A stretch of 64,000 nucleotides of DNA from Leptolyngbya sp. Cla-17. GTDB taxonomy: Bacteria; Cyanobacteriota; Cyanobacteriia; Leptolyngbyales; Leptolyngbyaceae. The DNA is taken from assembly GCF_016807185.1 (NCBI RefSeq), contig NZ_JAEVYN010000001.1, positions 186,001 to 250,000 of the forward strand, read 5' to 3'. The position numbers were made by a program, and so were the translations under genes. Positions 37,816-45,801 of the stretch are shown here, piece by piece. Each line of letters starts with the position of its first letter. Position 1 is the first letter of the stretch. Below the pieces are notes generated by a model that saw nothing but the letters and a program-made list of their open reading frames with translations, did not search any database and was not told the origin of the DNA.

Positions 37816-39819
37816 TTAAGGTTTTTCGTTGTTGAAGGAGAAGTAGCCAGGTGTAATGGTGGTTTGCTGTTTTGTTGAGTCGTATTGGAGCAAATACTCA
37901 CGGGCAATCATTTCCTTACGCCTTAGATCTTGTACCTCGTTTTGCCCGATTTCAGTATCGGTAGAGAGCAAAATCATTTGATGGCTGGCATTGGGGAAAT
38001 ATTGTTCAATGAGGTTAAGGCGGTGGCTGGAGTCGAGGCGGCTAAGGGGAGTATCGATCGCGATAGGCAATTGACGGTTGCTGACACTTGCCAACGCCCA
38101 GAGAAAGGCGATTGCTAAAAGCTGCTTTTCTCCAGCAGAGAGCCGATGTTTTGGGATAGGTTGCCCTTCGGTGTCGTAAAGAGTGAGGCTGAATGTTTGC
38201 TGATCGACCATAATGCGGTGAGTCAGGCTGGATTTATGCAGCAGGCAGCGGAAATAGTTTGTAATGTTGGATTCGAGGTCGTTGAGTTTTTGTAGTGTCA
38301 GGCGAGATTGAAAGGCTTGCAGGGTTTGTTGGGCGCGGGTTGCAGATTTGAGGAAGTCATCGGTATCTTTTTGATCAAGGTGCTGCTCGCCGTAGCGTTT
38401 TAGGTCAGCTTTAGCAGCTTCGATATCCTGTCGTAGCTTTATACAGTGACGTTTACTGAGTTCGACCTTAAAAAGGCCTTCTTCATAGCGAAGTTGTGCT
38501 TGATCTCGATAGGAGCGAAGGCGATCGTAATCTTCAGGTGAGGGAGCTGCTCGGAGTTTGAGGGTAAGAGCTTCAATTTGGGTATTTAGGGCTGTGAGGT
38601 GGTCGAGTTGGGTCTGAGCCAGTTGAATTTGAGTAGGAAGCTGATGCTGTAGAATTTGGCTCAATTGCTCTAGGGTCTCAGGATCAGCATCAAGCCAGGA
38701 TTCAGTTGAAGTGGCTTCTATCAGGTTTTGGTTTTCTTGCTGAAGAAAAGCTTCAATTTTCTGAGTTTTAGCAGGACTAAGGTTGAGGGTTTGAATCAGG
38801 TCGAGGAGGCGTTGGTCGTGTTCTGCAATTAGATCACGAGCGGCTTGTGCCTGCTGACGACGGAGTTCGGCGCGTCCTTGTTGATGGGCAGATTGCAATA
38901 AGGGTTGAACGATCGCCAGAGGACGCAAGTCGGCGGCAAGGTTCCGTAGGTTTTGACGGTGGTGTTCGGCTTCAGCCCGGATGTGTTGAAGCTGGCGATC
39001 TATTTCAGGCGCAGATTCGGCAAGGCTTCCGCCTTCTGCCTCAAATTGAATTTGAGCTTCCTGAAGGTTGGCATCTGCCGCTTCAAGTTCGTCATCGAGC
39101 GTCTCAAGCCGCTTTTCCTCGGCTTTCAGGTCAGTTCTTTGCTGATCGAGTCGCTGGGCGATCGCTTCCAGCATTTGGCGATCTTCATCTTTGGCAAGTT
39201 CTCGCTGTTTCTGGTTAATCAGAATTTCGAGGTGGCTGGTGAGGCGATCGGGAAGTTCGAGTCCGAGGACGGCACGAATGGCGGTGGCGACGCTGGGGGG
39301 TGGCGTGTCTTGCGCTGCCAGTTCTTTGATCTGTTCGCCATCAAAGAGGAAAAGGTTTGAAAGTCCGAGAGGGAGCCAGCTTTCGACCCGTTCGTCCCAA
39401 GTTTCGGTGAGGGTGCGATCGTCCCATCCATCGAGAAAGATCTGGAGTTTGTCTTTGCCTTTGAGATTCCAGGTGCGCTGCACACGAATTTCGGCAAGTT
39501 TGTCGATGTTGCCTATGCGGATGACGTGTTGAAAGATGAGTTCGATCGTGGCTACTGCATCTGCACCTGCATGGCTACAGACACACTGGCTGAGAAATTC
39601 ACTGTAGGATTGGGTCTTCTTGCGGCGCTCGATCTGGGCGCGTTGTCCGTAGAGGGCGAGGCGGATGGCATCAATGATAGTGGTTTTGCCGCCACCATTT
39701 AAGCCACCAATCAGGATAATGGGACGGGTTTCCTCAGTTGTGGTTTCAGGTTGAAGGTTAAGGGTGTGCTGTCCTTTATAGGAGTTGAAGTTTTCAAGGG
39801 TGAGTTCTTGAAAAATCAC
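37816..39819 (-). CDS. dndD: DNA sulfur modification protein DndD (SMC-like ATPase)
   Basis: A 667-residue ATPase. Walker A is GGLNGGGKTTIIDAIRLALYG near residue 40, followed by FLFDGEQIKELA. A long coiled coil (about 195-520) separates the two ATPase halves. The C-terminal signature and Walker B are RLSAGEKQLLAIAFLWAL and PIAIDTPLSRLDS. It regulates sulfur incorporation by the Dnd complex. It overlaps dndC by 4 bp (ATGA), so it is translationally coupled. Confidence 0.95.
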   Translation of the reverse strand: MIFQELTLENFNSYKGQHTLNLQPETTTEETRPIILIGGLNGGGKTTIIDAIRLALYGQRAQIERRKKTQSYSEFLSQCVCSHAGADAVATIELIFQHVIRIGNIDKLAEIRVQRTWNLKGKDKLQIFLDGWDDRTLTETWDERVESWLPLGLSNLFLFDGEQIKELAAQDTPPPSVATAIRAVLGLELPDRLTSHLEILINQKQRELAKDEDRQMLEAIAQRLDQQRTDLKAEEKRLETLDDELEAADANLQEAQIQFEAEGGSLAESAPEIDRQLQHIRAEAEHHRQNLRNLAADLRPLAIVQPLLQSAHQQGRAELRRQQAQAARDLIAEHDQRLLDLIQTLNLSPAKTQKIEAFLQQENQNLIEATSTESWLDADPETLEQLSQILQHQLPTQIQLAQTQLDHLTALNTQIEALTLKLRAAPSPEDYDRLRSYRDQAQLRYEEGLFKVELSKRHCIKLRQDIEAAKADLKRYGEQHLDQKDTDDFLKSATRAQQTLQAFQSRLTLQKLNDLESNITNYFRCLLHKSSLTHRIMVDQQTFSLTLYDTEGQPIPKHRLSAGEKQLLAIAFLWALASVSNRQLPIAIDTPLSRLDSSHRLNLIEQYFPNASHQMILLSTDTEIGQNEVQDLRRKEMIAREYLLQYDSTKQQTTITPGYFSFNNEKP

Positions 39820-41459
39820 GGGGATGATGCCCCCTTTTTGCCAAACTTCATTGCTGCCCAGTCGTTAGGTGGCTCGGTCACTTCGATGTTGCTCTCTTGG
39901 GTAGCTTCAGTCAATTGCTTAACGGCTTCAGCATCACCATCCTGAACGGCTTGTTTTAAGTCTCGATCGCGGTGTGCAACATGAATCGCAGCTTCTTTGT
40001 CACGGGAACTGGTATCAAAACATTTTTTTAGGTCTTTGAGAATGCCGGAGCGGTTGGAGGCAAGCTGATATTGGCGTTCGGTATCTAGCAGTTTTGACAT
40101 CAGTTCAAGATGCATGAAATCGCCTTCGCAGAGTTCTTCAAGTAGCTTCCATTCGTCGTTTCCTAAAAGGGCTTGCTCAGTTTCTGGATGAGAATCGTTG
40201 AAGATTTCACCTGTGACTTCTCGATAAATTCGAGGCAAAGAGTCATTAAATTCATGCTTTTCTTCGCGCCAGATTCGTCGAATTTCACTAAGTTCATGCA
40301 TTGAAATTAGCTTAATATCTTTCATCTCTTGCGGTGCACTTTGACGAGCAAGTTTCTGAGCTTGCAGAACTCGTCTTAACCATTCTTCTCGCCAATATTT
40401 TGTGTAAGGCCCTGGAATTGGAATAACTTCTGTTGAGCTTTTGTCTATGTTTCGCTCAAAAAGTTGAACTCTTCCTGTCATTCTTCTAAAGTCACGCCGA
40501 TCATGATCATCATAGACATCCAGTTCATTGCGAAGATCTAGAAGCGGTTGCATCCATTCTTTCTCCACGTCATTTTGAATCATAGCTGTCATCGATTTGT
40601 CTTCACTAATTAACGTACAAACCCAACAGCCAAATCTAGAGTCACCGCAACTTGGAGTCGAAGTATCAATAACAAAAGGACATTCATTATCGGCAGTAGC
40701 CCCCCGATACATAGCAAAAAGATCCTTGTTGTTGTGTCCCCAAGGGCTTTGCCATTGCATGAGATATAGCCATACCTCATCGTCCCGCCAGTCTTCTACA
40801 GGACTGTAAATGAGCGAACCCGGTAATGGACCCCGATAAAGCAAAGAACCCTTAAATTTCTCACTGCTTTGAGGCGGGAGGCGATCGCTGATATTTCCCA
40901 CTTCATGCTCTGCCATTACACCTGCACGTCTACTGCTCTCAGCCTTGCGGGTTCCCAAAACAATAATGACTTCGCCAGTTGTACGTACAACGTTATTGAT
41001 AAAGCGATTGGATGGCCAGATCTTTAGTCTCTCGGTGCACCATCTGAACATATGGCGAGGCGCAGGATATCCTTTACCAATGAGGTTGACCCAAAAGGTA
41101 TCTTTAACTTCGGGGTAAAGTAAATGAGGCTCGAATGGTAGCTCCTGCTCTTGAGCCGCAGCTCTGATGCGATCGAGCGATTTGCGAACCCACGCAGTCA
41201 CAATGGGGTTTTCTACGAGCGTATCTGTCGTAAGCACATGGATTGGCTTTGTTCGCCTATGGGCAGGCAGTTCAGCAATTGCATTCCAGACCAATTGCAA
41301 AACAGCAGAGGAGTCTTTACCCCCTGAGTAACCAATCACCCAGGGGATTTCATCAAGACAATACAACGCCTGAATTTCCTTGGTCAGGGCTTTGATGTCT
41401 TCAATCAGTTCCGGGACAGTCCGGCGATCGTCTTGGGGTACTTCTGGCTGGGCAATCAT
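39816..41459 (-). CDS. dndC: DNA sulfur modification protein DndC
   Basis: About 547 residues. The PP-loop ATP pyrophosphatase motif is IGYSGGKDSSAVLQLVW (about residue 45), with FRWCTERLKI and GCWVCTLI giving the Fe-S cluster cysteines. DndC activates the DNA backbone phosphate for sulfur replacement. The ATG at 41459 is chosen; an in-frame TTG at 41465 has a closer GGAG. It is the first gene of the dndCDE operon, 88 bp after a small gene. No dndB-type gene precedes it. Confidence 0.95.
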   Translation of the reverse strand: MIAQPEVPQDDRRTVPELIEDIKALTKEIQALYCLDEIPWVIGYSGGKDSSAVLQLVWNAIAELPAHRRTKPIHVLTTDTLVENPIVTAWVRKSLDRIRAAAQEQELPFEPHLLYPEVKDTFWVNLIGKGYPAPRHMFRWCTERLKIWPSNRFINNVVRTTGEVIIVLGTRKAESSRRAGVMAEHEVGNISDRLPPQSSEKFKGSLLYRGPLPGSLIYSPVEDWRDDEVWLYLMQWQSPWGHNNKDLFAMYRGATADNECPFVIDTSTPSCGDSRFGCWVCTLISEDKSMTAMIQNDVEKEWMQPLLDLRNELDVYDDHDRRDFRRMTGRVQLFERNIDKSSTEVIPIPGPYTKYWREEWLRRVLQAQKLARQSAPQEMKDIKLISMHELSEIRRIWREEKHEFNDSLPRIYREVTGEIFNDSHPETEQALLGNDEWKLLEELCEGDFMHLELMSKLLDTERQYQLASNRSGILKDLKKCFDTSSRDKEAAIHVAHRDRDLKQAVQDGDAEAVKQLTEATQESNIEVTEPPNDWAAMKFGKKGASSP

Positions 41460-41547
41460 CGCCAACTTGTCTCCAAGTAAAGGGGCTTCTGTTTATTTTT
41501 GTGTAGAAATGCCGTTAGAGGATCTTTTCTCTACAAAGCTTTAGCTT

Positions 41548-41799
41548 CTACGAACGATGCAGAATGTAGCGATGGAGCAGATGAATGTACTCTCTTGGTT
41601 TAACCGTCGGCTGAGACTTACTCCACTCAGTAACTTCTGTAAAGCCGCGACGATGTAGGTCATAGATAATCCCCATAATGCTATCGAGAGAGCCAATTAC
41701 ACAGATTTGAACAGCCTCCCTCTCTATTGAAGACACTGTGTTTATAAGAGAAACATCATTTGCTACTTCTGAGGACATCAGAAAGTCTTTGATAAGCAT
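41548..41799 (-). CDS. Small protein of unknown function upstream of dndC
   Basis: An 83-residue protein. The recognisable part is CVIGSLDSIMGIIYDLHRRG, then EVTEWSKSQPTVKPREYIHLL. I have the impression of a small cyanobacterial family of this shape but cannot assign a function. Same strand as dndC, 88 bp upstream, so possibly the leading gene of that operon. A minus-strand terminator lies upstream at 41894-41924, which makes 41548-41799 the likely start of a separate transcript. In-frame ATG at 41778 is an alternative start. Confidence 0.6.
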   Translation of the reverse strand: MLIKDFLMSSEVANDVSLINTVSSIEREAVQICVIGSLDSIMGIIYDLHRRGFTEVTEWSKSQPTVKPREYIHLLHRYILHRS

Positions 41800-41893
41800 T
41801 GGATTCAGAGTTGAAAAAAAGGTGCAACTTGTTGATCACATTTGTATGTTAGTCATCCATCTGGAATACTGTCAACCATGTGGAAGACATTTG

Positions 41894-41924
41894 AAAAACC
41901 CCCGACCTTTGACATGATCGGGGG
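41894..41924 (-). terminator. Minus-strand terminator inside the 5' end of the HTH locus
   Basis: CCCCCGA (41899-41905) pairs with TCGGGGG (41918-41924). On the minus strand the stem is followed by TTTTT (41894-41898). It could end transcripts from the GHKL/methyltransferase-like pair after they have passed antisense through the HTH gene. Confidence 0.6.
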
Positions 41925-41925
41925 C

Positions 41926-42174
41926 ATGGGAAAAGCAGGCAAAGTCTTAAAGCAAGTGCTAGAGGCTCACGACATCAGTCAATATAAGTTAGCGGTCACT
42001 CTTGGGATTGGACGCACAAACGTTTATCGCTGGGTTCATGAGAATAGAGATCCATATGCAGAAACTATTGTAGAAATAGTAAGAGCTTTGAAGCAAATTA
42101 ACACATCTGCCGCCGAGGATTTTGTCAACTTGTACTTAGTCGATGAAATTCAAAGTGAGACTCAACCGGAATGA
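41926..42174 (+). CDS. XRE-type helix-turn-helix regulator
   Basis: About 82 residues: a Cro/C1 helix-turn-helix SQYKLAVTLGIGRTNVYRWV and a C-terminal helix AAEDFVNLYL. The ATG at 41926 is preferred because the conserved part starts there and the upstream sequence forms a terminator hairpin; ATG codons at 41914 and 41878 are also in frame. It is the only plus-strand gene between 37.4 and 51.8 kb and reads toward the minus-strand operon end, with 7 bp between the stops. It may regulate the island. Confidence 0.75.
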   Translation: MGKAGKVLKQVLEAHDISQYKLAVTLGIGRTNVYRWVHENRDPYAETIVEIVRALKQINTSAAEDFVNLYLVDEIQSETQPE

Positions 42175-42181
42175 AGAAGGT

Positions 42182-43123
42182 TTAAAGCTCTGTTTCAGCA
42201 AACATTGGAAAATACCTATAGATTCGGGAGTAGGCTTCAATATCACTTTGGGGTATTCCAGGAAGTTTGACTGCTAAATTATTAAGAATTGGAAGTTGAG
42301 TGTCTAGGTATCGCAACTCTCTATACGTAAAATTTGGGACTTTGATAAGGTAAGGCTCTGTATGAGTTCTTACAAATTCTAATTGGCTAATCAAACATCT
42401 GCTAAATTCCGGCTCCTGACCTCTTGAATATAGAATTCCACCAACGGTTAACATTTTTGCATTATCTTCGTAATGAAAGTTAAATAACTGCCTATATATC
42501 AATTTATCATTAGTATCTAAACCGCCATTTCGGTTTACAATTGTCTCCTGTATTTCATTATTTATCACGTCTCTATAGACATTTGCTGTGTTCCATTTAT
42601 TAAAATCTTTTTCGTCAATTCCAACAGGAATTCTATCCTCACCGACGTTTCTGATTAACTCGTTAAATCGATCCCCCACGGGAGCAGGTTCTGCGTTAAC
42701 AGAAATAGCTATTACGCTACCAGAACATGCACTAGAGAAAACAGTTTTAATGTCAGAAATTACACTTTCATTGAGCTTATAGTCATAATCAAGCCAAACT
42801 ATCGATTTTGTATCCTTCCATTGCATCGTTGGTAAAATATCATTTGATTCTCCGAAGCAAATTTCAATACACCCAAACGGGCGGTTGAATTCAAAACGCT
42901 TTTTATTGTTTGTATCGCGTTCAATACTGTACATTTTCCTAATGTTTAAGGTTTTGTGGAATACATAAAAGTCGGAAAAATATGTCGAGCCGAAACCTAT
43001 ATATTGGTATTGATCTACAGGAGAAAAAATGGACAGGCACCGAAAAGCTTCACCCAGCATTTTTCTTTCTATAGATTTAGCGGGACGAAGAATGTAATTA
43101 ATTTCTCTGTAGCTTGCTGTCAT
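42182..43123 (-). CDS. Rossmann methyltransferase-like protein paired with GHKL ATPase
   Basis: A 313-residue protein. It resembles a SAM-dependent methyltransferase fold: YIGFGSTYFSDF (glycine loop), MYSIERD (acidic residue after strand 2) and IVWLDYDYKL (strand 4). It does not match the two phosphorothioation methyltransferases. Its ATG overlaps the stop of the GHKL ATPase gene by 4 bp, so the two proteins are produced together and probably work together. Substrate unknown; DNA, RNA and protein are all possible. A and T content is higher than in neighbouring housekeeping genes, which suggests recent transfer. Confidence 0.6.
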   Translation of the reverse strand: MTASYREINYILRPAKSIERKMLGEAFRCLSIFSPVDQYQYIGFGSTYFSDFYVFHKTLNIRKMYSIERDTNNKKRFEFNRPFGCIEICFGESNDILPTMQWKDTKSIVWLDYDYKLNESVISDIKTVFSSACSGSVIAISVNAEPAPVGDRFNELIRNVGEDRIPVGIDEKDFNKWNTANVYRDVINNEIQETIVNRNGGLDTNDKLIYRQLFNFHYEDNAKMLTVGGILYSRGQEPEFSRCLISQLEFVRTHTEPYLIKVPNFTYRELRYLDTQLPILNNLAVKLPGIPQSDIEAYSRIYRYFPMFAETEL

Positions 43124-44478
43124 TCTTCTTCACATTCCATCATCATGTAGTATTCAAATGTCTTCACTCCAACTTCTCCGAGAGTTGGATTACCTCCTAA
43201 AGCTTTTTGAACCTTCAAAATTTCTTCTTCTGATTTTGAATACTGAATATTCCTCATCTTTATACGATCTGTATCAGTCGATTCTGGTGGGATAACTGTA
43301 AAATTACTCTCACTAGAAATGTGTGTTAAAGGTACTAATTGAGCACTATTAATAAGCTTTTCCAAAGGCGTTAAACTTTCATCGCCTTCTTCTTGATTTC
43401 TTTTTTCCTTGGAAAGATTTCCCAAGAATTTAATCACCGGCTTCATCATCTTAGTCATCTCTTCTTTAACTGCTCTGTAACTGGATAAATCAGAATCGAT
43501 ACCGCTTTTTGTAGTATTCCAGGGAAGAAGATCAGGCTGAGTAGACTCAAAAAAAGCAAATCCAATAAATCGAGCATGATCGTTATGAAAACCAGGATTC
43601 CCGTTTTCACGCCCCCAACCAGTTACAGGGGATTTATCAGCTCCCAAAACAAGGCGTTCGTTACAAAAAATATTCCACCCTGCCTTACTAGGATCTAGCC
43701 TTGTATCTTTTGGATCGAGAGGTTTAGTAATTCCTGTATACAAACGAACTGATACAATTCCTCCATCTCTACTAAGCTGCTTGTATGCAGGAGCAATATG
43801 AGGAGATTGTAAAATCTTTATTGGTAGAGGCTTTAGCGGTATTCCATTCAGTACGATTTTCAGCCCTCTTTCAATACTAATTTGATGATCTTCTGTAAGC
43901 TCATTTCTAAGCCTCGTCTGATAGTTTACTAAGGATAGCTCCTCTGAAATTCCTTCATACAATTGAGTAACAGTTATTGTCGTACCTACACTAGATATTT
44001 CGTTTAAAGAATAGTTTGGATCAACTTCTTTAAAGCGAAAGTCCCAGTTATCTACCTCTTGTGCCCACTGTTCAACATCTTGTTCAACAACAAATCGAGA
44101 GCTATTAGTAATAGATTCTATTCCAAAAAATTTACCCAGCTTAAAGATTGCTCTTTTCATACCTACACCAAAGCGACCAATTGAATAATCAGTCATGGGA
44201 GTACCTGAAACTCGACCAAAACGAAAGGCATAAGTCCTGGCAATATCTATCGGAATACCACCGCAATTATCACTAATCCTGAACAGATTTTCATTTGCAT
44301 CAATCTCAATAGCAAGACCTTCATAGCTTCCTATACCTCTTAGACGTTTTGCTCCATCGATACAATTATCAATCAAGTCTGATATGGCACGAGTAAGATC
44401 AAGATCCTTTACTAACATATAGATAAAGAATTCTTTTGTAGGTGATGCATTAATTAGATTATTAGAATCTGATGACAT
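43120..44478 (-). CDS. GHKL (HATPase_c_3/MORC-like) ATPase
   Basis: About 452 residues. The Bergerat ATP fold is at the N-terminus: N-box ISDLIDNCID, G1 box ISDNCGGIPID and G2 box GRFGVGMKRAIFKLG. The region after it (about 190-340) resembles the transducer domain of GHKL proteins. There is no histidine-kinase phosphoacceptor domain. The ATG at 44478 has AGG upstream; the in-frame TTG at 44490 is the alternative. GHKL ATPases in defence islands often act as sensors or clamps. It overlaps the methyltransferase-like gene by 4 bp and follows dnd-associated protein 4 with 41 bp between them. Low GC content. Confidence 0.85.
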   Translation of the reverse strand: MSSDSNNLINASPTKEFFIYMLVKDLDLTRAISDLIDNCIDGAKRLRGIGSYEGLAIEIDANENLFRISDNCGGIPIDIARTYAFRFGRVSGTPMTDYSIGRFGVGMKRAIFKLGKFFGIESITNSSRFVVEQDVEQWAQEVDNWDFRFKEVDPNYSLNEISSVGTTITVTQLYEGISEELSLVNYQTRLRNELTEDHQISIERGLKIVLNGIPLKPLPIKILQSPHIAPAYKQLSRDGGIVSVRLYTGITKPLDPKDTRLDPSKAGWNIFCNERLVLGADKSPVTGWGRENGNPGFHNDHARFIGFAFFESTQPDLLPWNTTKSGIDSDLSSYRAVKEEMTKMMKPVIKFLGNLSKEKRNQEEGDESLTPLEKLINSAQLVPLTHISSESNFTVIPPESTDTDRIKMRNIQYSKSEEEILKVQKALGGNPTLGEVGVKTFEYYMMMECEEE

Positions 44479-44519
44479 AAATACCTGCAAAAGTCTAGAT
44501 GTTCAAGCTTTAAGGAGGT

Positions 44520-44975
44520 CTACAAAAACCCTATATCGAGATCATTGGATAAGTCATAGCTTTTTAATGTTAATAGAAGTAACAGTAGTTGCTTTGTGTA
44601 ATCGACTGAGCCTCTAAGAGCTTCCTGAATAATCTCAAGTCCACCATTAGCATAGCTCTCAAAAATTTCGATTCGCTTTCGTTCCAACTCCTCATCGCTA
44701 CTTAGAATTTTTGGCTCTTTTGTGTGATTGACGGCTAGAAGATTGATGGTTTGATCGTGTCCCTTAGAAACAAAATGTTCTTGTGGAATAGGATCAGGAT
44801 CTTTTTTTGATGCTTCTGATACAGGAATGTATTTTCCTCGTTTTGCTCCTAATGCTGCTGCAAATACCATCACATCAACGTAAGTGTGAAACAAACCCGT
44901 TGAACCTTCTCCTGCTCTCAGAGCTTTGACCAGTTTGGCTTTATCTTTTGCAACCTTGATGCGGAGGTCTGCCAT
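44520..44975 (-). CDS. DNA phosphorothioation-associated protein 4
   Basis: A 151-residue protein. It matches the family named phosphorothioation-associated protein 4: RIKVAKDKAKLVKAL, DVMVFAAALGAKRGKY, IPQEHFVSKGHDQTINLLAV, then a ESYANGGLEIIQEAL helix. Function unknown. ATG at 44975. It lies between the HepT gene (47 bp upstream) and the GHKL ATPase gene, on the same strand. Confidence 0.85.
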   Translation of the reverse strand: MADLRIKVAKDKAKLVKALRAGEGSTGLFHTYVDVMVFAAALGAKRGKYIPVSEASKKDPDPIPQEHFVSKGHDQTINLLAVNHTKEPKILSSDEELERKRIEIFESYANGGLEIIQEALRGSVDYTKQLLLLLLTLKSYDLSNDLDIGFL

Positions 44976-45022
44976 GTTTTTGTATGGAATGAGACGGTAG
45001 ATATAAATGTTAACTAACTGTC

Positions 45023-45367
45023 TTACTTGCTTTCATGGAGTTCTTTTAATATTTCTTCAATTTTGACTTGCAATCCTGGTAGATCTTGTTCAAGAATCAT
45101 CCAAATTCTTTCTAAATTAACCTTCATATAGCTGTGAATTAGGATATCTCTTAATCCGGCAATTTGTTGCCATCGAATATTAGGATTGGCTTGCCGCAAT
45201 TCGAGTGAAAGCTGTTTTGTTGCTTCACCAATAATTTCTAAATTTCGGATCACAGCATCTTGTATCATCGGCATATTTAGAAACGCGTCTCGCCCATCAA
45301 CGGTATAGGCTTGAATCTTTTGAATACAACTCAAGATATCAGTCAGGTAAAGGCTCTCATCTCTCAC
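45023..45367 (-). CDS. hepT: HepT-like (DUF86) toxin
   Basis: A 114-residue HEPN-fold protein with the RNase motif R-x4-H-x-Y: Arg73, His78 and Tyr80 in LRDILIHSYM. In this family the partner MntA nucleotidyltransferase AMPylates the Tyr and blocks the RNase. It overlaps mntA by 4 bp, in antitoxin-first order. A complete toxin-antitoxin pair embedded in the phosphorothioation locus. Confidence 0.92.
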   Translation of the reverse strand: MRDESLYLTDILSCIQKIQAYTVDGRDAFLNMPMIQDAVIRNLEIIGEATKQLSLELRQANPNIRWQQIAGLRDILIHSYMKVNLERIWMILEQDLPGLQVKIEEILKELHESK

Positions 45368-45654
45368 AACGAGATAGCCTCCTCCAATACCCGATCGCGA
45401 ATCTTCTCATGCAACGTTTCTGGTTCAGCCACATCCACTTTACGCCCCAACAAACGCTCTAAATCCTGCATTAGGGCAATTTGATCCAACAAACTTCTTC
45501 CTGGCTCAATCTCCATCAGAAAATCAATATCACTATCTGGATGCTCTTCTCCACGCGCCACAGAACCAAACACTCGAACGTTAGAAGCCCCATATTTGGC
45601 GGCGATCGCGAAAATTTCTGCTCGCTTACCCCTTAAAACATTCCTCAAACTCAT
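45364..45654 (-). CDS. mntA: MntA-like minimal nucleotidyltransferase antitoxin
   Basis: A 96-residue nucleotidyltransferase with the motif G30-S31-x10-D42-x-D44 (VFGSVARGEEHPDSDIDF). It adds AMP to its HepT partner to neutralise it. The ATG at 45654 is chosen because GGAGG lies five bases upstream; a GTG at 45666 is in frame. Overlaps hepT by 4 bp. Confidence 0.93.
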   Translation of the reverse strand: MSLRNVLRGKRAEIFAIAAKYGASNVRVFGSVARGEEHPDSDIDFLMEIEPGRSLLDQIALMQDLERLLGRKVDVAEPETLHEKIRDRVLEEAISL

Positions 45655-45801
45655 TTCCACCTCCACGAATAAAGTTTTCTGTCCGGGCAGATGTCATCTA
45701 AGCGAAGATGCAACTCAGCAAATAGGACTGAAGAGATTGTCTCTCCCAGTTGATACTGCCAATTTAATCATCATTCACCTCTTTTGGCTTTGGCTCCCAT
45801 A

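Noticed and set aside
37803..37907. Longer N-terminus for DndE
   Set aside because: Overlaps the end of dndD and has no homology; conserved residues begin after the ATG at 37802.
38847..39532. Plus-strand frames opposite dndD
   Set aside because: Shadows of the dndD coiled coil; no start signal or domain.
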